From NCBI GenBank assembly GCA_035697485.1, contig DASSCU010000003.1, positions 1-48,970 of the forward strand: a stretch of 48,970 nt of DNA, given 5' to 3'. The stretch is from Actinomycetota bacterium (GTDB taxonomy: Bacteria; Actinomycetota; UBA4738; HRBIN12). Made by a program: the position numbers and the translations under genes. Positions 1-7,259 of this stretch are shown here, one piece after another; the stretch's first letter is position 1; each line of letters starts with the position of its first letter. The notes under the pieces are model-generated. The model made no database searches. It saw only the letters and a program-made list of their open reading frames with translations, and had not been told where the DNA came from.

Positions 1-1
1 A

Positions 2-1261
2 GAAGGAGCGGTCGCGGTCATCACCGCGCTCGTGCTGGTCGCGCTGATGGCCGGCGTCGCGCTGACGGTCGACGTCGGCGGCCTGCTGCTGCGACGCCGT
101 GCGATGGTCAACGGCGCCGACGCCGCCGCGCTCGCCGCCGCGCAATCCTGCGCCGATGCCACGCTCGGCACCCCCGAGACGAAGGCCGACGAGTTCGCGG
201 CGAAGAACGTCCCGATCACCGACGGTGGGCTCACGGGCGGCATCATCACCGGTGTCGACCCCGAGAGCGGACAACAGTGGACCATCAACTGCGGCGTCGA
301 CATCACCGGGCACGTATCGGTGCGCTACGAGAGCGACCAGTCGCTGTTCTTCGCTCCCGTGCTGGGCTTCGACCAAACGTCGGAGGTCACCTCACGTGCC
401 ACCGCCTCGTGGGGCGCGGCCGGTGCGACCGGTCCGATCCCCCTCGTGATCTATCAGGGCTTCTTCCAGGGGAACCGGTGCGACGTGCCCAACGTGGCCG
501 AGAACACCGTCTGCTACATCTGGGAGGACAACGACCTCTCCGGCGGCGGCGACTTCGGCTTCCTCGACGTCGGCGAGGGCTGGGACATCGGCAAGACCGA
601 TGACTGCAACAACTCCGGTGGATCCGACCAGCTCGCCGGCTGGATGAACGGATCCGACCCCGTGGAGATCCAAGACCTCAACTACCCGAACGCCACGTGG
701 GTCTGCACGATCGAGGGCTCCCGAGGCAACAACATCGCCTGGCAGGCGCTCGAGGATCTCGCTGGCGAGGTCCGCGACTTCCCGATCGTCGGGGTGTCTC
801 CGGGCGACGGTGAGCCCGCGCAGGTCTTCCCGCCGCAGCCCAAGTACAACGTGGTCGGGTTCGCCCAGTTCGAGATCGTGGGCGTCAACATGCCGAGTCA
901 GGAAGCCTTGAGCTGCACGATCCCGCCCACCGCGACGCTCCCGTTCGACCTGATGGCGGCCTGTGCTTCCCCGGGTGACGGCTACATCGAGGGCAGCGCC
1001 AAGGCCAACAACGGAGCGAAGCTCACCGTCGATGCGAACGGCGTCATCACGGCGTGGAGCAAGAAGCCGAGCATCGTGACCTTCGAGACGACCGGGTCCG
1101 CCGAGTGCGGCGGCAACCCCCCTCCGAACTCGAGCGCTCACTGCCTGGTACTGAAGTGGAAGGGTGCCAGGATCGGTGGCGCCGAGCCCGGTGGCGGAGC
1201 CTACTTCGGTCTCCTCGCAGCGCAACTCTGTGACCTCCCGTACCGCAGCTGCCTCGAATGA
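2..1261 (+). CDS. TadG-like pilus/surface protein, 5' end missing
   Basis: The frame is open from base 2, so the true start lies before the window. The visible N-terminus (EGAVAVITALVLVALM...) is one hydrophobic helix followed by TVDVGG and an Ala-rich stretch. This is the usual start of TadE/TadG-type proteins of Flp/Tad pili, which carry a single N-terminal membrane segment and an exported C-terminal part. The remaining ~340 residues are hydrophilic, with many Cys (for example C157 and C163 counted from base 32) and Gly/Asn-rich segments, as expected for an extracytoplasmic disulfide-bonded domain. A prepilin peptidase gene follows. I recognise only the N-terminal family signature; the C-terminal domain is not assigned. 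It ends in TGA at 1259-1261. Confidence 0.75.
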   Translation, partial: EGAVAVITALVLVALMAGVALTVDVGGLLLRRRAMVNGADAAALAAAQSCADATLGTPETKADEFAAKNVPITDGGLTGGIITGVDPESGQQWTINCGVDITGHVSVRYESDQSLFFAPVLGFDQTSEVTSRATASWGAAGATGPIPLVIYQGFFQGNRCDVPNVAENTVCYIWEDNDLSGGGDFGFLDVGEGWDIGKTDDCNNSGGSDQLAGWMNGSDPVEIQDLNYPNATWVCTIEGSRGNNIAWQALEDLAGEVRDFPIVGVSPGDGEPAQVFPPQPKYNVVGFAQFEIVGVNMPSQEALSCTIPPTATLPFDLMAACASPGDGYIEGSAKANNGAKLTVDANGVITAWSKKPSIVTFETTGSAECGGNPPPNSSAHCLVLKWKGARIGGAEPGGGAYFGLLAAQLCDLPYRSCLE

Positions 1262-1289
1262 TGCGACCGGTCTTCCTGCGAGGCAGCTG
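1246..1289 (+). terminator. Perfect 11-bp inverted repeat across the stop codon of the TadG-like gene
   Basis: CAGCTGCCTCG (1246-1256) pairs with CGAGGCAGCTG (1279-1289) around a 22-nt loop that itself holds the palindrome GACCGGTC. It spans the TGA of the upstream gene. There is no T-run after it, so it is either a factor-independent terminator of the U-less kind common in high-GC actinobacteria or an mRNA 3'-end stabiliser. The role is inferred. Confidence 0.5.
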
Positions 1290-1389
1290 AGGTCCCATCG
1301 GGGCGACCCAAAGCGGGCCATGCAGCCAGCGACCCCAGCGTGCCCGGGTCCCACACCACCCATCTACCCAGCGATAGCGTCCTCCACCG

Positions 1390-2178
1390 ATGAGCGATGC
1401 GTGGATCCGCGCCCTCGTGGCGCTGCCGTTCGGGCTGGCGATCGGGAGCTTCATGACGGTCGTCGTGTCCCGCGTGCCGGCGGGGGAGAGCGTGCTGCGG
1501 CCCCGGTCACGGTGTCCGAGCTGCGGCACCGAGATCCGCAATCGCGACAACGTGCCGGTGGTGTCGTGGGTGCTGTTGCGGGGGCGATGCCGATCGTGCG
1601 GTGAGCGCATCTCCGGGCGGTACCCCCTGCTCGAGCTCTCCACCACGGTGCTCGTCGTCGCAGCCGCAGCGGCCTACGAGCGGATCTGGATCGCGGTCAT
1701 GGTGGCGCTGTTCCTGTCGCTGATGCCGGCCCTGGCCTGGATCGACATCGAGCATCGCATCATCCCCAACCGCATCACGTACCCGGCGTTCCTGGGGTTC
1801 AGCGCGTACGTGGTGGTCGCGTGGCTCTTCGACGGCGGGACCGATCCGATTCGGGCGCTCGGCGGTGCCCTGCTCTACGGCGGCCTGTTGTTCGTCGTCG
1901 CGCTCGTGTCGCGAGGCATGGGCATGGGCGACGTGAAGCTGGCCCTGGTGATCGGGGTCGTGCTGGGGTCGATCGGCCTCGGCTTCGTCGGGGTGGCGGC
2001 CGCAGGTGCTGTGCTCTTCGGCGGGATCGGGGGGATCGTGGCTCTGATCGTGGGCCGAAATCGCAAGGCGATGATCCCGTTCGGACCGTACATGGCCGCG
2101 GGCGCGGTGGTCGGGGCGTTCTGGGGTGAGCCGATCGCCGACTGGTACCTGCGGTCGTTCAGCGCCACGCTCCTCTGA
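1390..2178 (+). CDS. Prepilin leader peptidase / N-methyltransferase (A24 family)
   Basis: A membrane aspartyl protease that cleaves type IV prepilin leader peptides and may methylate the new N-terminus. The 262 residues are typical length. The N-terminal cytoplasmic domain carries the two zinc-ligand pairs C42/C45 and C67/C70. The two catalytic aspartates are D119 (in WIDIEHR) and D181 (in GMGMGD, the GxGD signature). Several hydrophobic segments cover residues 8-28 and 86-255. It lies between the TadG-like gene and the pilMNO cluster, so it probably serves one or both of these pilus systems. It could be called pilD or tadV-like; keeping the methyltransferase domain favours the PilD type. 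Confidence 0.93.
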   Translation: MSDAWIRALVALPFGLAIGSFMTVVVSRVPAGESVLRPRSRCPSCGTEIRNRDNVPVVSWVLLRGRCRSCGERISGRYPLLELSTTVLVVAAAAAYERIWIAVMVALFLSLMPALAWIDIEHRIIPNRITYPAFLGFSAYVVVAWLFDGGTDPIRALGGALLYGGLLFVVALVSRGMGMGDVKLALVIGVVLGSIGLGFVGVAAAGAVLFGGIGGIVALIVGRNRKAMIPFGPYMAAGAVVGAFWGEPIADWYLRSFSATLL

Positions 2179-2194
2179 GCAGGTCGTTCGGCCC

Positions 2195-2210
2195 TCGAAC
2201 ATACGTTCAA
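2195..2210 (+). promoter_or_regulatory. LexA/SOS-box-like operator
   Basis: The sequence TCGAACATACGTTCAA contains CGAAC-N4-GTTC, matching the Gram-positive and actinobacterial LexA consensus CGAACRNRYGTTYG at all positions but the last. It lies about 130 bp before the BldC-like gene and its downstream pilMNO genes. LexA binding is inferred from the motif alone. Confidence 0.5.
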
Positions 2211-2233
2211 ACATCGTTCCTGCAGATGTTTGA
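2207..2233 (+). repeat. 9-bp perfect inverted repeat
   Basis: TCAAACATC (2207-2215) and GATGTTTGA (2225-2233) form a perfect inverted repeat with a 9-nt spacer. It begins inside the end of the LexA-like box. It could be a protein operator, or the stem of a terminator for the prepilin peptidase transcript, but no T-run follows. Confidence 0.55.
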
Positions 2234-2289
2234 CTTGCCCTGTGGCCTGCTGTTTCGTGAGCAGCCTCAACAGCACTTCTGTCGTTTCA

Positions 2290-2323
2290 TGTGACTCGTG
2301 TGAACTGGTGTGAACTGATGTGA
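2290..2323 (+). repeat. Four TGTGA direct repeats at helical-turn spacing
   Basis: TGTGA begins at 2290, 2299, 2309 and 2319 (steps of 9, 10 and 10 bp). The middle copies form the tandem 10-mer GTGTGAACTG. The array ends just before the strong Shine-Dalgarno GGAGGAGG (2325-2332) of the BldC-like gene. Same-face, head-to-tail repeats are the known DNA target geometry of BldC-type proteins, so this is a plausible autoregulatory site (inference). Confidence 0.6.
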
Positions 2324-2336
2324 CGGAGGAGGCGGT

Positions 2337-2543
2337 ATGGCCGATGTGCAGCCGTTCGTGACCGGAGCGTTGCTCACGGTTGCGGAGGTCGCCGCCGGCA
2401 TGCGCGTGTCGAACATGACGGTCTACCGGTTGATCAAGAGCGGCGAGCTGCCCGCCGTCCGCGTCGGCAAGGGCTACCGCATCCGCGGATCGGAGCTGCA
2501 GCGCTTCCTCGAGGAGCGTTCCGTGCAGGTAGAGGGGGGCTAG
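2337..2543 (+). CDS. BldC-like / excisionase-family winged-helix DNA-binding protein
   Basis: This 68-residue protein is a single MerR-like winged helix-turn-helix of the HTH_17 class. LLTVAEVAAGMRVSNMTVYR (residues 12-31) forms the helix-turn-helix, and VRVGKGYRIRGSELQRFLEE follows as wing and second helix. It has no effector or dimerisation domain. Length and fold match Streptomyces BldC, which binds direct repeats as a head-to-tail oligomer, but sequence identity looks modest, so orthology is not claimed. Start ATG 2337 has GGAGGAGG at 2325-2332. Its stop (TAG 2541-2543) overlaps the pilM GTG by one base, which ties its expression to the pilus genes. Four TGTGA repeats lie directly upstream. 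Confidence 0.88.
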   Translation: MADVQPFVTGALLTVAEVAAGMRVSNMTVYRLIKSGELPAVRVGKGYRIRGSELQRFLEERSVQVEGG

Positions 2544-3643
2544 TGGCCAGGGGGCGCATCGGCCTCGACATCGGCTCGACCGCGGTCAGAGCCGTCGAGC
2601 TCGCGGGGGGCGATCCGCCCACCGTGGTCAAGGCCGCCCAGGTGCCGCTGCCCGCCGGTGCCGTGGAGAACGGCGAGGTCAGGGAACCCGAGGTGGTCAC
2701 CGATGCGCTGCGCGAGCTCTGGGAGCGCGGCGGCTTCAAAGCCAAGCGCGTGTACATGGGCGTGGGCAACCAGCGGGTCGTGGTGCGCGAGATCGCCCTG
2801 CCCTACCTGCCCGAGAAGGAGCTCCGGGCTTCGCTCGGCTTCCAGGTCCAGGAGTTCATCCCGATGCCCGTCGACGAGGCCGTGCTGGACTACGACCCGA
2901 TCGGGGAATTCGAACAGGACGACCGCAAGATGCTGCGCATGCTGCTGGTCGCGGCGCAGCGGCAGATGGTCGACACGGTGGTGTCCGCCGTGACCGGCGC
3001 CAAGCTCGAGCCGGTCGGCCTCGACCTCGTTCCTTTCGCGATGGTGCGCTCGGTCGGCACGACCGGCGTCGGCATGGATCTCGAGGACGAGGGCGACGAG
3101 GCCGTGATCGACATCGGCGCCCACGTGACCAACATCGTGGTGCACGCGCGCGGCACGGTGCGGTTCGTGCGCATCCTCCCGTCGGGCGGGCGCGACGTGA
3201 CCCTCGCGATCGCCCGCGGCATCGGTGTCGAGGACGACGTGGCCGAACGCCTGAAGAGGGGTGAGGAGGTCGAACTCGAGACGCCCCCGAGGGTCGACCA
3301 GGAGGACGGCGAGGAGGTGGCCGAGGCGCCCGATACCGGTCGGGTCAGGGAGATCGCGATGCAGCGGGCGGCGAGCTTCGTCGACGAGATCCGGTCGTCG
3401 CTCGAGTTCTACACGGCGCAGGCGCAAGGCGCTCGCATCGCGCGCGTGCTCGTCACGGGCGGCGGCTCGAAGCTGGAGGGGCTCCTCGAGCTCCTGCGCC
3501 AGCGTATCCCGGTCGAGGTCGAGGCGGGCCAGGTGTTCCAGCACGCACGCTCGCAGCTCTCGCTGTCGGCTGAGGCACTCGAAGAGGCGGAGCCGGTGCT
3601 CGCCGTGGCCGTCGGGCTCGCGATCCCCGGGAGGATCCCGTGA
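2543..3643 (+). CDS. pilM: Type IV pilus assembly ATPase-fold protein PilM
   Basis: A cytoplasmic actin-fold (FtsA-like) protein that binds the N-terminus of PilN and helps form the inner-membrane platform of type IV pili. The 366 residues start with GRIGLDIGSTAVRAVEL, the phosphate-1 motif of the family, and carry EAVIDIGAHVTNIVVHARG (about 190-209) and VLVTGGGSKLEGL (about 307-319) as the later nucleotide-binding motifs. GTG start 2543 overlaps the upstream TAG. Followed by pilN and pilO with overlaps, the standard pilMNO order. An acidic, low-complexity stretch at about 240-270 separates subdomains. Confidence 0.95.
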   Translation: MARGRIGLDIGSTAVRAVELAGGDPPTVVKAAQVPLPAGAVENGEVREPEVVTDALRELWERGGFKAKRVYMGVGNQRVVVREIALPYLPEKELRASLGFQVQEFIPMPVDEAVLDYDPIGEFEQDDRKMLRMLLVAAQRQMVDTVVSAVTGAKLEPVGLDLVPFAMVRSVGTTGVGMDLEDEGDEAVIDIGAHVTNIVVHARGTVRFVRILPSGGRDVTLAIARGIGVEDDVAERLKRGEEVELETPPRVDQEDGEEVAEAPDTGRVREIAMQRAASFVDEIRSSLEFYTAQAQGARIARVLVTGGGSKLEGLLELLRQRIPVEVEAGQVFQHARSQLSLSAEALEEAEPVLAVAVGLAIPGRIP

Positions 3644-4263
3644 GCCAGGTCAACCTCCTTCCCCCCGATATCCTGCAGGCGCAGCGATATCGGCGCCTCA
3701 CCTCAGGCGTGGTCGTCGCGGGCATCGTCCTGGTCGCGGCGGTCTTCGCTTACTACCTCTGGCAGAGCAACGAGCTGAGCAGCGTGAACGATGAGATCGT
3801 CGCGCAGGAGGCCACGAACGCCTCGATCCAGGCGAGCATCGCCGAGAAGCAGAAGTACGCCGACCTGCAGGCCGAGGCGCAGGCGCAGCAGCAGCTCTTG
3901 GCCGCGGCCTACGCGGGGGAGGTCTCGTTCTCGGCCCTGTTGATGGACTTCTCTCGCGTGATCCCGTCCGACGCCTACGTCAACAGCCTCGCGGTCCAGG
4001 CCGACCAGGCGGCGGTGGCTGCCGAGGGAGCGACCCCCGGCCTGATCGGCGGGATCACCGGCAGCGGCCAGGCGGTCAGCATCGACACGCTCTCGGTCTT
4101 CCTGACCCGGCTCGAGCAGGTGAAGGGGTGGGTCAACCCCTGGATGTCGACGGTGAGCAAGAACGAGGAGGTCAACGGCTACGACTACTCGGTGAGCGTG
4201 GATCTCACCGACGAGGTCGTGACCGAGCGAGGGAAGGAAGGGGCCGTCGATGCTGCGGGGTAG
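3640..4263 (+). CDS. pilN: Type IV pilus assembly protein PilN
   Basis: Bitopic membrane protein of the pilus alignment subcomplex. The N-terminal SQVNLLPPDI motif is the segment of PilN proteins that binds PilM. One membrane helix spans about residues 22-41, followed by a coiled coil rich in Gln, Ala and Glu (about 45-90) and a small ferredoxin-like periplasm-equivalent domain. The 207 residues are normal length. GTG 3640 overlaps the pilM stop as GTGA, and the 3' end overlaps pilO by 14 nt, so the three genes are probably translationally coupled. Confidence 0.92.
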   Translation: MSQVNLLPPDILQAQRYRRLTSGVVVAGIVLVAAVFAYYLWQSNELSSVNDEIVAQEATNASIQASIAEKQKYADLQAEAQAQQQLLAAAYAGEVSFSALLMDFSRVIPSDAYVNSLAVQADQAAVAAEGATPGLIGGITGSGQAVSIDTLSVFLTRLEQVKGWVNPWMSTVSKNEEVNGYDYSVSVDLTDEVVTERGKEGAVDAAG

Positions 4264-4867
4264 CCGGGCGCCGCTGATCGCCGGCGTCGGGGCCCTGGTG
4301 CTCGTCGGGCTGCTGATATTCCTCCTCGTGCTGCCGAAGATGGGGCAGGTCTCCGAGGCGAACGACCTGCTCGCGGCCGCGCAGGCCCAACAGGGAACGC
4401 TCGAATCGCAACTCGCCGCCCTGGAGCAGGCCGAGGCTGCCGCGCCCGAGGCGAAGGCGACGATCCAGGACGTGGAGCAGCGTATCCCGCCGACCGCCGA
4501 CGAGCCCGGCATGTTGCTGCTGATCAAGAACGCGGCCGCCCGGGCGGCGGTGACCCTGGCGACGCTCACCCCGGGGACCCCAGCCCTCGACGCTGCGAGC
4601 GGGTTGTCGACGATCCCCGTTGCCGTGACGGCGTCCGGGAACTACTTCCAGCTCACGGAGTTCCTCTACAACCTCGAGACGCTGCCGAGGGCCGCCAAGG
4701 TGCTGAACATCACCCTCGCCCCGGGGGCCGGCTCCGACGCCACCACCACGACCGTGACGAACCTGTTGCAGCTGCAGGCCAACGTCGTGCTGTACACGAG
4801 CGACCAGAGCGCCGGTCCGGGCTCGGTGCCCGGCCCGACCGAGGACGCCGCCGCCGGAGGAGCCTGA
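4250..4867 (+). CDS. pilO: Type IV pilus assembly protein PilO
   Basis: Bitopic partner of PilN in the pilus inner-membrane platform. The 205-residue protein has a membrane helix at about 8-28, a coiled coil at about 32-80 (AQAQQGTLESQLAALEQAEA), and a C-terminal ferredoxin-like fold containing the PilO motif region around IPVAVTASGNYFQLTEFLYN. Gene position after pilN supports the call more strongly than the sequence, which is poorly conserved in this family. It ends in an Ala/Gly/Pro tail. Confidence 0.88.
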   Translation: MLRGSRAPLIAGVGALVLVGLLIFLLVLPKMGQVSEANDLLAAAQAQQGTLESQLAALEQAEAAAPEAKATIQDVEQRIPPTADEPGMLLLIKNAAARAAVTLATLTPGTPALDAASGLSTIPVAVTASGNYFQLTEFLYNLETLPRAAKVLNITLAPGAGSDATTTTVTNLLQLQANVVLYTSDQSAGPGSVPGPTEDAAAGGA

Positions 4868-4868
4868 G

Positions 4869-5456
4869 ATGCCGCTGACCCCTCGTGACCGGCGCACCTT
4901 GATGATCGGCGGCGGCGTGCTCGGCGTGCTGCTCGTCGGCTTCCTCCTCATGAACCTGCTGTCCGGCGGCGGCGGCGACGAAGCGATCCCGACCCTGCCA
5001 CCGATCACCTCCGGTCCGGGCGGGGGCGGAGGCCCCACCGAGCCCTCGCCGACCGGAGGCGTGAGCCCGATCCCGGTGTTCACGGGGCGCGATCCGTTCT
5101 CCGTGCCCCCTGCGCTCTCTCCGACGACCGCGACAACGTTCCCGCCGCCGTCGGGGAGCGTATCCCCACCGCCGTCGGGGAGCGTATCCCCACCCCCGAG
5201 CAGCCCCGCCCCCACGGCGCCGGGTGGCGGCTCCAGTGAGGAGGTCGGCGGCAAGACCGTGGTGCTCCTCTCCGTCTTCTCGAGCGGCGGTGAGCCGATG
5301 GTGCAGGTCGAGGTCGACGGGCAGGTCTTCAACAACATCGGCATCGGCGACACGTTCGACAACGGGCGATACGAACTGCGATCGGTCTCGGGTGACTGCG
5401 CGACGTTCCTCTTCGGCGACGAGTCGTTCACCCTCTGCGCCAACTCGACGAAGTAG
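4869..5456 (+). CDS. PilP-like membrane-anchored protein with Pro/Ser linker
   Basis: This 195-residue protein starts one base after pilO. It has an N-terminal membrane helix (about 10-31), a long Gly/Pro/Ser/Thr linker (about 33-125) with a duplicated PPPSGSVS unit, and a small all-beta C-terminal domain (about 128-195). That domain includes VVLLSVFSSGGEPMVQVEVD and two Cys (in SGDCATF and FTLCANS) that could form a disulfide. Position and layout resemble PilP, which extends pilMNO in diderms. A monoderm has no secretin to bind, so its partner is unknown. Function is inferred from position and architecture only. Confidence 0.7.
   Translation: MPLTPRDRRTLMIGGGVLGVLLVGFLLMNLLSGGGGDEAIPTLPPITSGPGGGGGPTEPSPTGGVSPIPVFTGRDPFSVPPALSPTTATTFPPPSGSVSPPPSGSVSPPPSSPAPTAPGGGSSEEVGGKTVVLLSVFSSGGEPMVQVEVDGQVFNNIGIGDTFDNGRYELRSVSGDCATFLFGDESFTLCANSTK
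5145..5192 (+). repeat. Exact 24-bp tandem duplication inside the PilP-like gene
   Basis: Two identical, adjacent 24-nt units (5145-5168 and 5169-5192) encode the repeated PPSGSVSP unit in the extracellular linker. Each unit contains GGGGAGCGTATCCCC, itself nearly palindromic. The length is in frame, so copy number could vary without loss of reading frame. Confidence 0.85.
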
Positions 5457-5472
5457 GTCCCGAGCCGGGACC
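5456..5472 (+). terminator. Short hairpin at the end of the pilus cluster
   Basis: GGTCCCG (5456-5462) pairs with CGGGACC (5466-5472) around AGC, beginning at the last base of the stop codon. It is probably part of the transcript end together with the stronger hairpin at 5519-5542. Confidence 0.4.
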
Positions 5473-5518
5473 GACGGCTCCGGCGATCCGCCCACGGGGG
5501 GAGCGGTCGCCGGTTCGC

Positions 5519-5542
5519 GGGGGCGGCCTCCGGGCCGCCCCC
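5519..5542 (+). terminator. Strong GC hairpin terminator after the pilus cluster
   Basis: GGGGGCGGCC (5519-5528) and GGCCGCCCCC (5533-5542) form a perfect 10-bp stem with the loop TCCG. No T-run follows, as is common for actinobacterial terminators. It lies between the pilus cluster and aroC and most likely separates their transcripts. Confidence 0.7.
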
Positions 5543-5598
5543 GCATCACGTGGTGCTTCCACTATCTGCCGCCCTGAAGGCGGCGGTGGAGCGTTCCC

Positions 5599-5604
5599 TA
5601 TGAT
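5599..5604 (+). promoter_or_regulatory. -10 box of aroC, leaderless-type
   Basis: TATGAT ends 6 nt before the aroC ATG (5611), so transcription would begin at or next to the A of the start codon. No Shine-Dalgarno is visible between box and ATG. A 6-bp hairpin GCCGCC/GGCGGC (5568-5584) lies just upstream, around where the -35 region would be; the -35 itself is weak. Confidence 0.5.
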
Positions 5605-5610
5605 GAGCGG

Positions 5611-6765
5611 ATGCTCCGCATGCTCACGGCCGGCGAGTCGCACGGGAAGGCGCTCGTCGCCGTGCTCGAAGGCATGCCCGCGGGCGTGCCGGTCGATCCC
5701 GACGCCCTCGCGCACCAGCTCGCGCGGCGGCGCCACGGCCACGGTCGTGGGGGGCGACAGCGGTTCGAGTCGGACCGGTTCGAGATCCTCGCCGGGGTCC
5801 GTCACGGCCGCACGCTCGGCTCGCCGATCGCGGTGACGATCCCGAACCTGGAGTTCGAGGCGAAATACCGCGATCTCATGGGTGTGACCGGCGAGGAAGA
5901 TCCCGCGGCGCGCCTCACCCGGCCACGGCCCGGGCACGCCGATCTCGCGGGCTCGCAGAAGTACGGGTTCGACGACGTGCGCAACGTGCTCGAGCGGGCG
6001 AGTGCGCGGGAGACGGCGGCCCGCATGACGGCGGGGACGTTCTGCCGGTGGTTCCTCGCCGAGCTCGGGATCGAGATCGTGTCGCACGTCGTGCGGATCG
6101 GATCGGTCAAGGTGCCCGCGCGGACCCCGCTGCCGACGCCCGCCGACGCGGCGACGATCGACCGCTCACCGGTGCGTTGCTTCCACGATGCCTCGTCGAA
6201 GGCCATGGTGGCCGAGATCGACCGACTCCGGAAAGGCCGCGAGACGGTCGGCGGCGTCTTCGAGGTGCTCGCCCACGGCGCTCCGCCGGGGCTCGGGTCC
6301 CACGTGCACTACGACCGCAAGCTCGACGGCCGACTCGCGCTCGCCCTGATGAGCATCCAATCCGTGAAGGGGGTGGAGGTCGGCGACGGGTTCGCGACCG
6401 CTGCTCGACCGGGTTCCAAGGCGCACGATGAGATCGTGGTCCGGGGAGGCCGCGTCACGCGCGCGACCGGCCGGGCGGGTGGCATCGAAGGCGGCATGAG
6501 CACCGGCGAGACGATCAGGGTGCGGGCGGCCATGAAGCCGTTCTCGACCGTGCCGACGCCGCTCGCGACGGTCGACATCGCCTCCGGTGAACCGGCGGTC
6601 GCGATCAAGCAGCGTACCGACGTCTGCGCCGTGCCCGCGGGCGGGGTCGTCGGCGAGGGGGTCGTCGCGTTCGAGCTCGCGAACGCCGTGCTGGAGAAGT
6701 TCGGGGGGGATTCGCTCCCGGAGACCCGTGGGAACCTCGAACGCTACCGGGAGGGATCGGCGTGA
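5611..6765 (+). CDS. aroC: Chorismate synthase
   Basis: Converts 5-enolpyruvylshikimate-3-phosphate to chorismate using reduced FMN, the last step of the shikimate pathway. The 384 residues cover the full family length. It opens MLRMLTAGESHGKALVAVLE, and the conserved GESHG, the Arg-rich RRRHGHGRGGRQ loop and the PGHADLAGSQKYGFDDVRNV block with its ERASAR motif are all present. The start is the ATG 12 nt after TATGAT. It overlaps aroK by 4 nt and heads an aroC-aroK-aroB-aroQ operon. Confidence 0.97.
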   Translation: MLRMLTAGESHGKALVAVLEGMPAGVPVDPDALAHQLARRRHGHGRGGRQRFESDRFEILAGVRHGRTLGSPIAVTIPNLEFEAKYRDLMGVTGEEDPAARLTRPRPGHADLAGSQKYGFDDVRNVLERASARETAARMTAGTFCRWFLAELGIEIVSHVVRIGSVKVPARTPLPTPADAATIDRSPVRCFHDASSKAMVAEIDRLRKGRETVGGVFEVLAHGAPPGLGSHVHYDRKLDGRLALALMSIQSVKGVEVGDGFATAARPGSKAHDEIVVRGGRVTRATGRAGGIEGGMSTGETIRVRAAMKPFSTVPTPLATVDIASGEPAVAIKQRTDVCAVPAGGVVGEGVVAFELANAVLEKFGGDSLPETRGNLERYREGSA

Positions 6766-7259
6766 TCGTCTACCTGGTGGGCATGCCGGGCGCCGGCAAG
6801 ACGGTCGTCGGGCGGGAGCTGGCGGACCGTCTCGGGGTGCCGTTCGTCGACCTCGACACCGAGATCGAGCTGGAGCAGCGACGCCCGATCACAGAGATCT
6901 TCGTGTCGGAGGGGGAGCCGGCGTTCCGGGCGATGGAGGCTGCCGCGCTCGTCAAGGCGGGCGCGCACGACCCCTCGGTGGTGTCCTGCGGGGGCGGGGT
7001 GGTGCTCGAGCCCGCGAACCGGATCACGTTGCGGAACACGGGAACCGTGGTCTACCTCGACGTGCCGCTCGACGAGCTCCGGGCCCGTGTCAGGCCCGCG
7101 GAGGATCGGCCGTTGATCCACGAGGAAGGTGACCTCGAGCGACTGCTCGCCGAGCGAGGCCAGTTGTACCGGGAGTTCGCCGCCCACGTGGTGGACGGGA
7201 GCGGCGCGCCCGGAGATGTGGCGGACGCGATCGTCGAGGAGCTGCGTTGGTCCGTGTGA
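6762..7259 (+). CDS. aroK: Shikimate kinase
   Basis: Phosphorylates shikimate at the 3-hydroxyl using ATP. The 165-residue P-loop protein has GMPGAGKT as Walker A (about 6-13), the DLDTEIE motif that binds Mg2+ and shikimate, FRAMEAAAL (family FRxxE), the glycine triad SCGGGVVL, and the lid Arg in RPLI. GTG start 6762 overlaps the aroC stop (GTGA), and the 3' end overlaps aroB by 13 nt. Length and motifs are normal. Confidence 0.96.
   Translation: MIVYLVGMPGAGKTVVGRELADRLGVPFVDLDTEIELEQRRPITEIFVSEGEPAFRAMEAAALVKAGAHDPSVVSCGGGVVLEPANRITLRNTGTVVYLDVPLDELRARVRPAEDRPLIHEEGDLERLLAERGQLYREFAAHVVDGSGAPGDVADAIVEELRWSV

Noticed and set aside
1262-1389. Intergenic gap checked for tRNA or small RNA
   Set aside because: No cloverleaf or promoter pair was seen; only the inverted repeat at its left edge.
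1164-1604. 146-codon frame bridging the TadG-like and prepilin peptidase genes
   Set aside because: Out of frame with both real genes and lacking any recognisable domain.
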